A DNA stretch of 64,000 bases from Phycisphaerales bacterium (GCA_028289195.1 JANQQR010000010.1:1-64000), one strand, 5' to 3'; counted from the first letter of the stretch, positions 53,844 to 62,097 are shown. Notes: generated from the letters alone by a model not told the origin. Program-made: numbers and translations.

Positions 53844-55259
53844 TCAATACACCAGGTTGGCCCACGGGTTCGTAGAGCCGATCACGCCGGAGCCGGAGAT
53901 CGTCGGCCCGATGAGATCAGAGGCCTGCACGTTGAAGCTGCCGCCGGGGTGGTTGCTCGCGGAGTTGCCGAAGATCACGTTGTCGCCGGATGACGACACC
54001 CCGATATCGTTGTCGGTCATGTGGTTCCCGTCGATCCGGTTGTCGGTAGACGTCGTGCGGATCGCGGCGCCGTTGGCGACAGAGGCGCCGTTATTGTCGC
54101 AGGTGTTGTTGCTCACGCGACAATCACCGACCACGACGATGCCGTCGGTCCCGTTCTGACGCACGTTGCATCCCTCGATCGCCACGCCCGTGTTGGCGTC
54201 GATCCCGGCGGATCCGTTCTGGGCAACAACGCACCCCCGGACCACACTCCCGTTGCCCACGCGGATGCCGAACGCGCCGTTGTCGCTGAACACGGAATCC
54301 ACGATCGTCGAATTGGCGTTGTTGGTCGCCAGGGGAGTGACGATCCCGTCCTCGGTGTTGCTCGAGCCGTCGCAGTTCCGCACGATGCACGCCCGCCCCA
54401 ACCTGAACCCGCTGAGGAGGTTGCCCGAGGACGTGCACGTCTCGAGCACGCTCCGGGATCCGGCCGAGATCCCCGTGCTCTGGTTGTCCGAGGCGGCGCA
54501 CCCGATCGCGGTTGACGATTCGCCGACCTGGATTCCGACGTCCCCGTTGTTGAACGAGATACACCCCGAGATGACGCACGAGTCTTCGGTGTGGATGCCG
54601 ATGCCGGTGTTGCTGTGTGACGTGCTGTCGAGGATTCGCGATGCTTCGACGGCGTACATACCCTCCGCCATATTGTTGTCGGCGGTGCTGGATTCGATGA
54701 TCGAACCCCGCTGCAGCACATAGATGCCGCCGGTATCCGCCTCGATGCCGCCGCAGTTGCTCGCGCTGCAGCCGCGGACCACCGATTCGGGTCCGAAGCA
54801 GTAGATCCCCCATGAGCCGCACGAGCGGACGCGCACGCGATCGAGGATCGTTCGTCCGCCGAAAGACCAAACGCCGCCGCCTTCAACTCCGATGATCGCC
54901 CCGTTGTGCACCCTGACATTGGGGGAGCCGATCCGGATGCCGTCGAGCGAGCTGCCCGTCGCGGAAATCGTGAACCCCTTGAGGTCGAGCGTCACGCCAT
55001 CTGACACGATGATCACGCCGTACTTCCCCGCCTCGATGTCGATGTCGTCCACGAGGTAGTACGAGCCCGGCTCTTCGATCCGGAACATCGAGTCGGCATC
55101 GCCGGGGGTCGTCTCCTGGGAGAGCGGTATCCGGGGCTCGACCTCGTCGAGCGTCTTGTTGGTCGGCGCGATCGGGCCCGCCGGCGGGTTGATCGGGCCG
55201 GCGAGGGCGCCCCCGGCCACGAGGATCGTGGCGACGAACGACAGACGGCGCGCGAACAT
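53844..55259 (-). CDS. Beta-helix family protein S (471 aa)
   Basis: ATG 55259 follows GGGAGG by 6 bases; a TTG two codons earlier is less likely. The leader is MFARRLSFVATILVAGGALA. The N-box is PTNKTLDEVEPRIPL with SQETTPGDADSMFRIEEPGS. Coils are exactly 21 residues in the middle: CISFNNGDVGIQVGESSTAI, CAASDNQSTGISAGSRSVLE, CTSSGNLLSGFRLGRACIV. The C-tail is STNPWANLVY. The pre-tail is close to those of P and Q. Confidence 0.94.
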   Translation of the reverse strand: MFARRLSFVATILVAGGALAGPINPPAGPIAPTNKTLDEVEPRIPLSQETTPGDADSMFRIEEPGSYYLVDDIDIEAGKYGVIIVSDGVTLDLKGFTISATGSSLDGIRIGSPNVRVHNGAIIGVEGGGVWSFGGRTILDRVRVRSCGSWGIYCFGPESVVRGCSASNCGGIEADTGGIYVLQRGSIIESSTADNNMAEGMYAVEASRILDSTSHSNTGIGIHTEDSCVISGCISFNNGDVGIQVGESSTAIGCAASDNQSTGISAGSRSVLETCTSSGNLLSGFRLGRACIVRNCDGSSNTEDGIVTPLATNNANSTIVDSVFSDNGAFGIRVGNGSVVRGCVVAQNGSAGIDANTGVAIEGCNVRQNGTDGIVVVGDCRVSNNTCDNNGASVANGAAIRTTSTDNRIDGNHMTDNDIGVSSSGDNVIFGNSASNHPGGSFNVQASDLIGPTISGSGVIGSTNPWANLVY

Positions 55260-55289
55260 AGGCAACCTCCCTTGGCCTGGGGCCTCTCA

Positions 55290-55319
55290 ACCCTACCGCG
55301 CCGCGGGGCGACCGCCAGC
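55290..55319 (-). promoter_or_regulatory. P-box promoter of gene S
   Basis: GCTGGC, 18 bases, TAGGGT on the minus strand, 31 bases before the start codon. Confidence 0.72.
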
Positions 55320-55323
55320 GAAT

Positions 55324-55362
55324 CCTGGAGGATCAGCGCGCGGGACGGTGATGATCGCCCCG
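55324..55362. repeat. Class I hairpin, copy 13 (degenerate)
   Basis: CCTGGAGGATCA and TGATGATCGCCCCGG, recognisable by position 4 bases from the P-box and by the GATGATC core. Confidence 0.55.
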
Positions 55363-55368
55363 GACGCA

Positions 55369-55454
55369 ACGAGCGGGAGCGCAAGCTCGTGGGGGACGGG
55401 CAAGACTCGACGGAGCCAGCGCTGTCCCACCGGCGGCTCGCGCCACCGGCTCGT
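55369..55454. repeat. Class II repeat, copy e
   Basis: 86 bases, with the left end altered (ACGAGCGGGAGCGCAAGCTC) and the right end CACCGGCTCGT intact. It is followed 10 bases later by a class III copy, as at 42500-42663. Confidence 0.82.
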
Positions 55455-55464
55455 AGCGCGCACC

Positions 55465-55531
55465 ATCCGGGTGCTCGCGCACCTCGGCTCGTTACGGATC
55501 GATACGAGCCGAACCGCGCGAGCGGTCGGAT
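55465..55531. repeat. Class III repeat, copy c
   Basis: 67 bases with ATCCG/CGGAT ends and intact CGGCTCGT/ACGAGCCG inner stem. Confidence 0.88.
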
Positions 55532-55546
55532 GCTCCCCGGCGTCCT

Positions 55547-55587
55547 CCTAGAGGATCATCGCGCAGGCAGCGGTGATGATCCCCTAG
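55547..55587. repeat. Class I hairpin, copy 14
   Basis: CCTAGAGGATCATCGC and GCGGTGATGATCCCCTA. Its right-arm CTA (55584-55586) is the TAG stop codon of gene T on the minus strand. Confidence 0.88.
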
Positions 55588-56681
55588 AACGAGAAGTTCG
55601 CCCAGGGATTCGTCGTACCCAGCCCGTTGCCGCCGGTGGACCCCGACACCGCGCCGCTGTTCGGCGCCGAGACGATCACCCCGACCTTGTTGTTGCCGGC
55701 GATGTCGTAGTTCGTCGTGTTGCCCGAGCACGTGTTCCAGAACAGGATGTTCCCGAACGAACTGACTTCGATCCCGATAGCGTTCTGGTTGCACGCGTTG
55801 CCCTGGATCCGGCTCCGCTGCCCGATCACTCGGATACCCGACTCCGAGTTGCTCGAGCAGTTGTTCCCGATCACCGTGCAGTTGGAACTCGCGACCATGC
55901 CATCGCCGATGTTGTTCGTGCAGGCGTTGCCCTCGATGTGGCAGAGCGAAGTCCCGTCAATGCCCGTGCCGTCGTTGGAAAAGGCCGTGCAGCCCACGAT
56001 GACATTACCCACTCCCAGGTCGTACCCGTGGATGGCGTTGTCGCGAGACGTGCAGCCGCGCAGCACAGAGCCGTTGGCGGTGCTGAACCCGTCGGCGCCG
56101 TTCAGGCGGGCTTCGCAGTTCTCGAAGACGCTGTTCTGGCCCCCGGAGATCCCGATGCCACCGTTCTCGATCGCGATGCAGCCCGTGACGACCGCGCCCT
56201 GGTTCGTCTGGATACCGCCGGCCCCGTTGAATGATGCGCGCACGCCGCTGATGAGCCCGCCCTCACCGAATCCGCCCTGTCCGAGATTGACCCCCCACTC
56301 GTCCCAGCCCGAGACCGTCCCGTTCATCACGGCGAGGTCTCGCTGAAAGCCGATCGTCGCCACGCCGCTGCGCGAGCCAACGACGCCGGACAAGCGGAAT
56401 CCCATGAGATCGACCGTCACGCCCTGGGCTGCTATCACGATCCCGTGACGCCCCGCAATGCCGGTGACGTTGCCGGTCAGGTAGTACGAGCCGGGCTGCG
56501 TGATCCTGAACACGCTGATGGAGTCGCCGGGGGTGTTGATCGCATTGATCGCGATCCGGGGCTCGACCTCGTCGAGCGGCTTCATCGTCGGAGCCACCGG
56601 GCCCGCGGGCGGGGCGAGGTCTCCGGCCAGGGCCGCGGCGGCGATCGCGAACGCGGCAAGAGCAACACAGCGATTCAGCAT
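55584..56681 (-). CDS. Beta-helix family protein T (365 aa)
   Basis: ATG 56681, GGGAGG 9 bases upstream; leader MLNRCVALAAFAIAAAALAG. The N-box is GDLAPPAGPVAPTMKPLDEV with NAINTPGDSISVFRITQPGS. About eight coils, for example CTAFSNDGTGIDGTSLCHIE. The C-tail is TTNPWANFSF. The stop codon lies inside a class I hairpin. It is divergent from gene U, each with its own P-box. Confidence 0.93.
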   Translation of the reverse strand: MLNRCVALAAFAIAAAALAGDLAPPAGPVAPTMKPLDEVEPRIAINAINTPGDSISVFRITQPGSYYLTGNVTGIAGRHGIVIAAQGVTVDLMGFRLSGVVGSRSGVATIGFQRDLAVMNGTVSGWDEWGVNLGQGGFGEGGLISGVRASFNGAGGIQTNQGAVVTGCIAIENGGIGISGGQNSVFENCEARLNGADGFSTANGSVLRGCTSRDNAIHGYDLGVGNVIVGCTAFSNDGTGIDGTSLCHIEGNACTNNIGDGMVASSNCTVIGNNCSSNSESGIRVIGQRSRIQGNACNQNAIGIEVSSFGNILFWNTCSGNTTNYDIAGNNKVGVIVSAPNSGAVSGSTGGNGLGTTNPWANFSF

Positions 56682-56719
56682 GGCGGGAGCCTCCCACGCG
56701 CCTTCAGGGGCGCACCTTC

Positions 56720-56749
56720 AGAGTACCCCACGATCATCGCCACGCCAGC
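56720..56749 (-). promoter_or_regulatory. P-box promoter of gene T
   Basis: GCTGGC, 18 bases, TACTCT on the minus strand, 39 bases before the start codon. Confidence 0.78.
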
Positions 56750-56797
56750 GCTTCCTGCCCAGCTTCACCCGCGAACGCGCCCGTTCGCCATCGCGGC

Positions 56798-56827
56798 GCT
56801 GGCCCCGCGACCCCCGCGCTGTAGACT
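56798..56827 (+). promoter_or_regulatory. P-box promoter of gene U
   Basis: GCTGGC, 18 bases, TAGACT on the plus strand, 39 bases before the GTG start. Confidence 0.75.
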
Positions 56828-56866
56828 CAAACCGGTGTTCCGGGGTCCGCTTGGTGGAGGTGGTAC

Positions 56867-58195
56867 GTGAATCGATCGACCCTGCTCATGCTCTCGGTGT
56901 GCGCGCTCGCCGGCGCGACGACGGGCGCCGCACTCGCCGGCGATCTCGCGCCGCCCGCGGGCCCCGTCTCGCCGACTATGAAAGACCTGGTCGACGTCGA
57001 ACCCCGGAAGCGCATCAGTACGACCAACACCCCCGGCGACGCCGACAGCGTGTTCCGGATCTCCGAGTCCGGCTCCTATTACCTCGGGGGCTCGGTCCCC
57101 GTCTTCGGCGGGCGCACCGGGATCGAGATCGCCGCCGACAACGTCACGCTCGATCTCAACGGCTTCTCGATCATCAGCGTCGATCCGCTCTCGCTCGACG
57201 GCATCGCGACGTCGGTCGCCAACCTGACCGGCATCGTCATCCGCAACGGCTCCATCGAAAGCATGGGCGGCGACGGCATCGACCTGCGCACGCAGGGCGC
57301 CGCCTACGGGCGCATCGAGCGCGTCGTCATCCGCCTGTGCGACGGCAACGGCATCACCGCCTCCGGCAACTTCGAGATCACCGGCTGCCACGCCAACGCC
57401 AACGGCGCGGCCGGCATCCTCGCCGGCACCAACTGCGTCGTCTCGCAGTGCGACTCGCGCGGCAACTTCGGGGCGGGCTACAACGCCGGGGACAACTCGG
57501 TCGTCTCCCAGTGCCTGGCGCTCGAGAACGGCTCGACGGGCATCCTGGTGCAGGACAGCTGCGCCGTGGTCGACTGCGTGAGCGATTCCAACGGCGGCCG
57601 GGGCATCCACGGACGCGTCAACCTGACCGTCACCGCCTGCTCCGTCGCCGACAACACCAGCCACGGCATCGAGGGCCTGCTCGGGTGCAAGGTCTCGGAC
57701 TGCGCCATCAACAGCAACGACCTCATCGGCGTCTTCCTCACAGCCGGCGGCCTCGTGACCGGGTGCTCGTCGTACAACAACCAGGCCGAGGGCATCATGA
57801 TCGGCGGGGGCGGCGTGGTCACCAACTGCTTTGTCGCGCGCAACATCAGCCACGGCATCCGGATCTCGGATTCCGGACTCGTCACCGGCAACAGCTGCGA
57901 GACCAACGGCATCGCCGGCGTGAACCCCGGCGCCGGGATCATCGCCACCGGCAGGTGGAACCGCATCGACTCCAACGTCTGCGTCGGGTCCGACGTGGGC
58001 ATCGACGTTGATTCCACCGACAACATCGTCGTGCGCAACAACGCCGCCGACAACACGCTGAACTACGACATCGCCCCCAACAACCACTACGGCCCCATCA
58101 TCAACCTCACCGTCGGCGGCACGCCGGCAGCCGTGGGCAACGGCGCGGGCAGCACGATCGCCACCACCGACCCCTGGGCGAACTTCGCGCATTAG
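56867..58195 (+). CDS. Beta-helix family protein U (442 aa)
   Basis: The start codon is GTG at 56867, with GGAGG 6 bases upstream; the leader is NRSTLLMLSVCALAGATTGA. The N-box is GDLAPPAGPVSPTMKDLVDV with TTNTPGDADSVFRISESGSY. Regular coils follow, for example CSSYNNQAEGIMIGGGGVVT and CFVARNISHGIRISDSGLVT. The C-tail is TTDPWANFAH. Codon use is strongly GC-biased here (many AAC, GGC), a little more uniform than neighbouring members. Confidence 0.93.
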   Translation: MNRSTLLMLSVCALAGATTGAALAGDLAPPAGPVSPTMKDLVDVEPRKRISTTNTPGDADSVFRISESGSYYLGGSVPVFGGRTGIEIAADNVTLDLNGFSIISVDPLSLDGIATSVANLTGIVIRNGSIESMGGDGIDLRTQGAAYGRIERVVIRLCDGNGITASGNFEITGCHANANGAAGILAGTNCVVSQCDSRGNFGAGYNAGDNSVVSQCLALENGSTGILVQDSCAVVDCVSDSNGGRGIHGRVNLTVTACSVADNTSHGIEGLLGCKVSDCAINSNDLIGVFLTAGGLVTGCSSYNNQAEGIMIGGGGVVTNCFVARNISHGIRISDSGLVTGNSCETNGIAGVNPGAGIIATGRWNRIDSNVCVGSDVGIDVDSTDNIVVRNNAADNTLNYDIAPNNHYGPIINLTVGGTPAAVGNGAGSTIATTDPWANFAH

Positions 58196-58223
58196 GCGGG
58201 GCGCGAGCCCGCGACCCACACCT

Positions 58224-58291
58224 ATCCGGGTGCTCGCGCACCTCGGCTCGTGAACCGTCCCCGACGAGCCGAACCGCGCAAGCGGTCGGAT
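58224..58291. repeat. Class III repeat, copy d
   Basis: 68 bases with ATCCG/CGGAT ends; the octamer pair CGGCTCGT/ACGAGCCG is intact around a different loop. A lone right arm of a class I hairpin (CGATCCCCTA, 58331-58340) follows without its partner. Confidence 0.85.
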
Positions 58292-58346
58292 GAGCCCGCG
58301 TCCGAGACCCGATCCACGCGCGCACTTGGGCGATCCCCTACCAATC

Positions 58347-58376
58347 GCTGGCCCCGCGACGATCTCGGGGTAGTCT
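58347..58376 (+). promoter_or_regulatory. P-box promoter of gene V
   Basis: GCTGGC, 18 bases, TAGTCT on the plus strand, 35 bases before the start codon. Confidence 0.78.
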
Positions 58377-58411
58377 GAGAGCCGGAGATTGTCTCCACGG
58401 GAGGCTTACCC

Positions 58412-59386
58412 ATGTTTCCACGTCGTGCCGCCGTTGTCGCTCTCGCGTGCGCGCTGTTCAGCAGCGCTCCAGCCCTCGCCGGAGACCTCGCTCCCCCCGC
58501 GGGCGCGGTCCAGCCGACCGATCGCGTGCGCCTGCTCGATCAGTCGATCACGCTCCCCTACACCATCACAGAGCCGGGCTCGTACGTCCTGATCAGCAAC
58601 CTCGTCGCTCCGCCCGGCGCCGACGGGATCGTGATCGACGCCGACGGCGTGACGATCGATCTCAACGGCTTCTCGCTCGTGGGCTCGGGCACCGGGCGCG
58701 GGATCGCGCCGCCGGTCCCGACAGCCGATGTCGTGTACGCCGTGACGGTCCACAACGGCCACCTCTCCAACTGGGGGTCCGGGGTCTTCGGCCGGGTCCT
58801 CGCCTCGGGGTTCGAAGCGTCGATCAAGGGCCAATTCCACGGGTTGGTGTTCACCGAATGCGACTGGGGGATCCAACTGCTCCAGGAGTCAACCGTCGCC
58901 CGCTGCTCAGCGATCGCCTGCCAGACGGGATTCGGCCTGCAGACATCGCATATGCGCGACTGCCACGCGACGATGAGCGACTTCAACGGGTTCTCCGTCA
59001 GCCACAGCAACATGGTCGACTGCGTAGCCACATGGAACTCTCAGGGCGTGACCCTGTTCGATGCACACATGACAGGCTGCACCGTCAAGTACAGCACCCA
59101 GAACGGGATCACTGCCTCTCAGGTATCCAGCGTTCGGCGGTGCGCCATAAGCAACAACGGCAGCGACGGTATCGCCAGCATCGGCTCCGGGCTGATAGTC
59201 GAGGAGTGCGTCATCGAGGGGAATCAGGGCTACGGCATCCGGTTCCCGAACGCACCGTCCGTCAGCCTTGCGTACAAGAACATCCTGTGGTTCAACGCTC
59301 TGGGCCCGGTCCTCGTGGGCGGCGCCGATGCGCCCATCAGCGCGACCGGCGCAGGCGCCGGAGCGTGGGACAACATCGCGCCGTGA
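58412..59386 (+). CDS. Beta-helix family protein V (324 aa)
   Basis: ATG with GGGAGG 7 bases upstream; leader MFPRRAAVVALACALFSSAP. The N-box is atypical: GDLAPPAGAVQPTDRVRLLD instead of KTLDEVEPR, followed by TITEPGSYVLISNLVAPPGA. Coils are irregular but keep Cys ladders (CSAIACQTGFGLQTSHMRDC). The C-tail is GAWDNIAP. Its upstream region is a copy of that of gene W. Confidence 0.9.
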   Translation: MFPRRAAVVALACALFSSAPALAGDLAPPAGAVQPTDRVRLLDQSITLPYTITEPGSYVLISNLVAPPGADGIVIDADGVTIDLNGFSLVGSGTGRGIAPPVPTADVVYAVTVHNGHLSNWGSGVFGRVLASGFEASIKGQFHGLVFTECDWGIQLLQESTVARCSAIACQTGFGLQTSHMRDCHATMSDFNGFSVSHSNMVDCVATWNSQGVTLFDAHMTGCTVKYSTQNGITASQVSSVRRCAISNNGSDGIASIGSGLIVEECVIEGNQGYGIRFPNAPSVSLAYKNILWFNALGPVLVGGADAPISATGAGAGAWDNIAP

Positions 59387-59392
59387 TCGACC

Positions 59393-59434
59393 CCTAGAGG
59401 ATCATCACCCCACCCCCGGCGATGATCACCTAGG
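59393..59434. repeat. Class I hairpin, copy 15
   Basis: CCTAGAGGATCATC and GATGATCACCTAGG, 6 bases after the stop of gene V. Confidence 0.85.
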
Positions 59435-59443
59435 GCCAGGACC

Positions 59444-59510
59444 ATCCGGGTGCTCGCGCACCTCGGCTCGTTGTTGATCGATACGAGCCGAACCGCGCGA
59501 GCGGTCGCAT
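59444..59510. repeat. Class III repeat, copy e
   Basis: 67 bases; right end GCGGTCGCAT has one change. The octamer stem is intact. Confidence 0.86.
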
Positions 59511-59565
59511 GAACCCGCGCCCGAGACCCGATCCACGCGCGCACTTGGGCGATCCCCCAGCAATC

Positions 59566-59595
59566 ACTGGCCCCCGCCCGAGCCTGGGGTACCTT
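59566..59595 (+). promoter_or_regulatory. P-box promoter of gene W
   Basis: ACTGGC, 18 bases, TACCTT on the plus strand, 37 bases before the start codon. Confidence 0.7.
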
Positions 59596-59632
59596 GAAGG
59601 CACACACACCGCTCGCCCGGGAGGACCCACCC

Positions 59633-60391
59633 ATGCCGATTCGCTGTTCCCTGTTCGTCTCCGCGTCGCTGCTCGCCGCGCCCGGCGCCCTTGTCGCCGG
59701 AGACCTGAACCCCCCGCCCGGCCCGGTGGCGCCGAGCATGAAGACGCTCGACGAGGTCGAGCCGCGCACGCCGATCACCTCGCTGCCGCTGACGATCACC
59801 CAGTCCGGTTCGTACTACCTGGTCGGCAACCTGACGACGCTTGGCAACGGGATCACCGTGCAGGCCGACGACGTCACGATCGACCTCATGGGGTTCACGA
59901 TCACCGGGTCGGACCCCGAGCTGTTCCACGGCATCCGCGTGATCGCGCCGCAGACGTACTCCAACCTGACGGTCCGCAACGGCACGGTCCGGCGCTTCGC
60001 CTCGGGCGTCACGGCGTTCGAGGGCTCGTCGGGCAACGGCGCCACGTTCGAGAACCTGGGCGTCTACGAGGTCGGCGAGCGCGGCATCGCCGCGGGTGAC
60101 TCCAACGCGCTCATCATCGACTGCCACGTGACAGCCGCGCTCGGAGTTGAGCCGACGCCGTTCGAGGGCATCGGGTGCGTCGGGGGGGTGGTCAAGAACT
60201 GCCGCGCCACCGGGTTCCAGACCGGCATCATCGGGAACCTCTCGCTGGTCACCGACTCGATCGCGAAGAATGGGCAGACCGGGATCCTGGCGATCGGCGG
60301 CGTCGTCCGCGGCTGCGCCGCGTACAACAACAGCTCAGTGAACCTCACGCTCGTTGTCGGGGCGCTCGGGTTCGAGAACTACGCGCCGTGA
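59633..60391 (+). CDS. Beta-helix family protein W (252 aa, shortest member)
   Basis: ATG 59633 with GGGAGG upstream; leader MPIRCSLFVSASLLAAPGAL. The N-box is GDLNPPPGPVAPSMKTLDEV, then directly LTITQSGSYYLVGNL with the TPGDADS segment absent. Only four or five coils. It ends GALGFENYAP; F-E-N-Y sits where W-A-N-F sits in others, but the conserved pre-tail block is missing. It may be a member that lost its C-terminal cap, or a minimal functional form. Confidence 0.88.
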   Translation: MPIRCSLFVSASLLAAPGALVAGDLNPPPGPVAPSMKTLDEVEPRTPITSLPLTITQSGSYYLVGNLTTLGNGITVQADDVTIDLMGFTITGSDPELFHGIRVIAPQTYSNLTVRNGTVRRFASGVTAFEGSSGNGATFENLGVYEVGERGIAAGDSNALIIDCHVTAALGVEPTPFEGIGCVGGVVKNCRATGFQTGIIGNLSLVTDSIAKNGQTGILAIGGVVRGCAAYNNSSVNLTLVVGALGFENYAP

Positions 60392-60415
60392 GCCGGCGCT
60401 GATCCTCCGGCTTTC

Positions 60416-60445
60416 GCTGGCGTCGCGACGGTGCTGGGGTACGCT
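60416..60445 (+). promoter_or_regulatory. P-box promoter of gene X
   Basis: GCTGGC, 18 bases, TACGCT on the plus strand, 35 bases before the start codon. Confidence 0.76.
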
Positions 60446-60480
60446 TGTCCTAGGTTTCCGGGGCTCACGGGAGGTGCCCC

Positions 60481-62085
60481 ATGCCGATTCGTCGCCCCGT
60501 CATCGCTGCGCTCGCCTTCGCATTGGCCGGTCCCGCTGGCGCGTCCGCCGGCACCCTCGCTCCGCCCGCGGGGCCCGTCGCGCCGACGATGCGCACGCTG
60601 GAGCAGATCAACCCCGGCGTGCCCATCAGCCAGGTGGCGCCGGGGCCCGATTCGGCCCACCTCATCACGCAGGCGGGGCGCTACTACCTTGACCAGGACG
60701 TGGTCGGGGGCATGCTCCAGAACGGGATCCGGATCGACAACCCGGGCGGGCCCGTTGTCATCGACGGCAACGGGTTCTCGGTGATCGCCGGGCCCGACCC
60801 CCTCGATGGCATCCGCTGCGACCTGCCCACCGATGCCGTGCGCCTCAGCAACATGTTCATAAAGGGATGGTCGAACGGGATCCTCGTCGACCCCGGGAAC
60901 GGCCAGGACGTCGTCCGCTTCGAGATCGTGCTCGAGAAGATCCGCGTGACCTCGGTCAGCATCGACGGCATCGGCGTCGCCTCGGGCGATCGCCCGATCG
61001 AGCTCCTCGTGTCGGATAGCTCGTTCGACGGCGGAGGCGGGTCCGCGATCCACGTCAACCCCGAGCTGACCGCCACGCAGGGCGCGGTCCCATACGTCCG
61101 CTACAAGCTCGAGCGTTGCTTCGTCAAGAGCTGGAGCACCAGCGGCATCGACTTGCCGCCCAGCAGCGGCGGCACGATCGAGCGCACGATCGTCGAAGAC
61201 ACCGGCTTCTTCGGCATGCGCCTCGGCGACGACGCGCGCCTCGACGAGATCCAGATCTTCAACGCCGGCACCATGGGGCTCAGCGCCGGGCTCTACATCG
61301 CGGTCACGAACTCCGTGATCGAGCTGTCTGGCAACACGAACTTCCTCCTCGGCGACGGCGCGTGGATCGAGAACTCCGTCTCGGGCAGCGCGGGCGTGCA
61401 GGGCATGATCCTCGGGAATCACTCCCACCTGGCGAACGTCCTGGTCGAGAACAACGACCGGGCCGTGCTCGCGGGGCGCGACCTCGTCGCGCGGGAGTCC
61501 GTGCTGTTCGGCGCGCTCGAGACCGGGAGCTACCTGAACCTCAAGAACAGCGTGGTCGTCGTCGATCTCGACAGCCCGACATACCGGCCCAGCCGGCTGC
61601 TGGACGGCCTGCACACGATCAGCGGGTGCGAGTTCGACGCCCACGGCAACAGCTCGGCGAACCTCCCGTTCGTGCGCATCGAGGGGCCCGACGCGCGCAT
61701 CCGCGACACGAAGTTCCTCGCCGCCGACCCGCAGCCGACCCCGCTGGCGTTCGGTCCGGAGTTCGTGCGCTTCGAAGGCGATCGCGTCGACTGCCAGGAC
61801 TCCGGCGTGTACGGCCTCTGGAGCGCGTGCATCGGGATCGACCTGCTGGCCGGCACGAAGGGCCACATCGTCCGCAACTGCATGTTCGTCGGCGACGACG
61901 CCGGCACCGACACGATCGGCATCGAGGCGACCGCCGTCGACGGCAAGCTCATCGTCGGGAACAACTTCACCCAGCTCGGCGGATTCGCGATGCCGGTCCA
62001 GTTCTCCGGCACCGGTATCGTCGGCGCGATCGTGACATCGCTGAGCAGCAACCCGGGCCCGGACCGCAACCTGCACGTGCCGTAA
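60481..62085 (+). CDS. Beta-helix family protein X (534 aa)
   Basis: ATG after GGGAGG; leader MPIRRPVIAALAFALAGPAG. The N-box is GTLAPPAGPVAPTMRTLEQI with NPGVPIS, then SAHLITQAGRYYLDQDVVGG and IDNPGGPVVIDGNGFSV. This is the J/X subfamily, with A more distant. The helix has few Cys and longer coils. The C-tail is NPGPDRNLHVP. Unlike J it has a normal P-box, so subfamily and promoter type do not go together. Confidence 0.9.
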   Translation: MPIRRPVIAALAFALAGPAGASAGTLAPPAGPVAPTMRTLEQINPGVPISQVAPGPDSAHLITQAGRYYLDQDVVGGMLQNGIRIDNPGGPVVIDGNGFSVIAGPDPLDGIRCDLPTDAVRLSNMFIKGWSNGILVDPGNGQDVVRFEIVLEKIRVTSVSIDGIGVASGDRPIELLVSDSSFDGGGGSAIHVNPELTATQGAVPYVRYKLERCFVKSWSTSGIDLPPSSGGTIERTIVEDTGFFGMRLGDDARLDEIQIFNAGTMGLSAGLYIAVTNSVIELSGNTNFLLGDGAWIENSVSGSAGVQGMILGNHSHLANVLVENNDRAVLAGRDLVARESVLFGALETGSYLNLKNSVVVVDLDSPTYRPSRLLDGLHTISGCEFDAHGNSSANLPFVRIEGPDARIRDTKFLAADPQPTPLAFGPEFVRFEGDRVDCQDSGVYGLWSACIGIDLLAGTKGHIVRNCMFVGDDAGTDTIGIEATAVDGKLIVGNNFTQLGGFAMPVQFSGTGIVGAIVTSLSSNPGPDRNLHVP

Positions 62086-62097
62086 CCGGGGCGCCCT

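Noticed and set aside
42455-59510. Intergenic repeats as a CRISPR array
   Set aside because: Copies are kilobases apart, have no regular spacers, and no cas gene is present.
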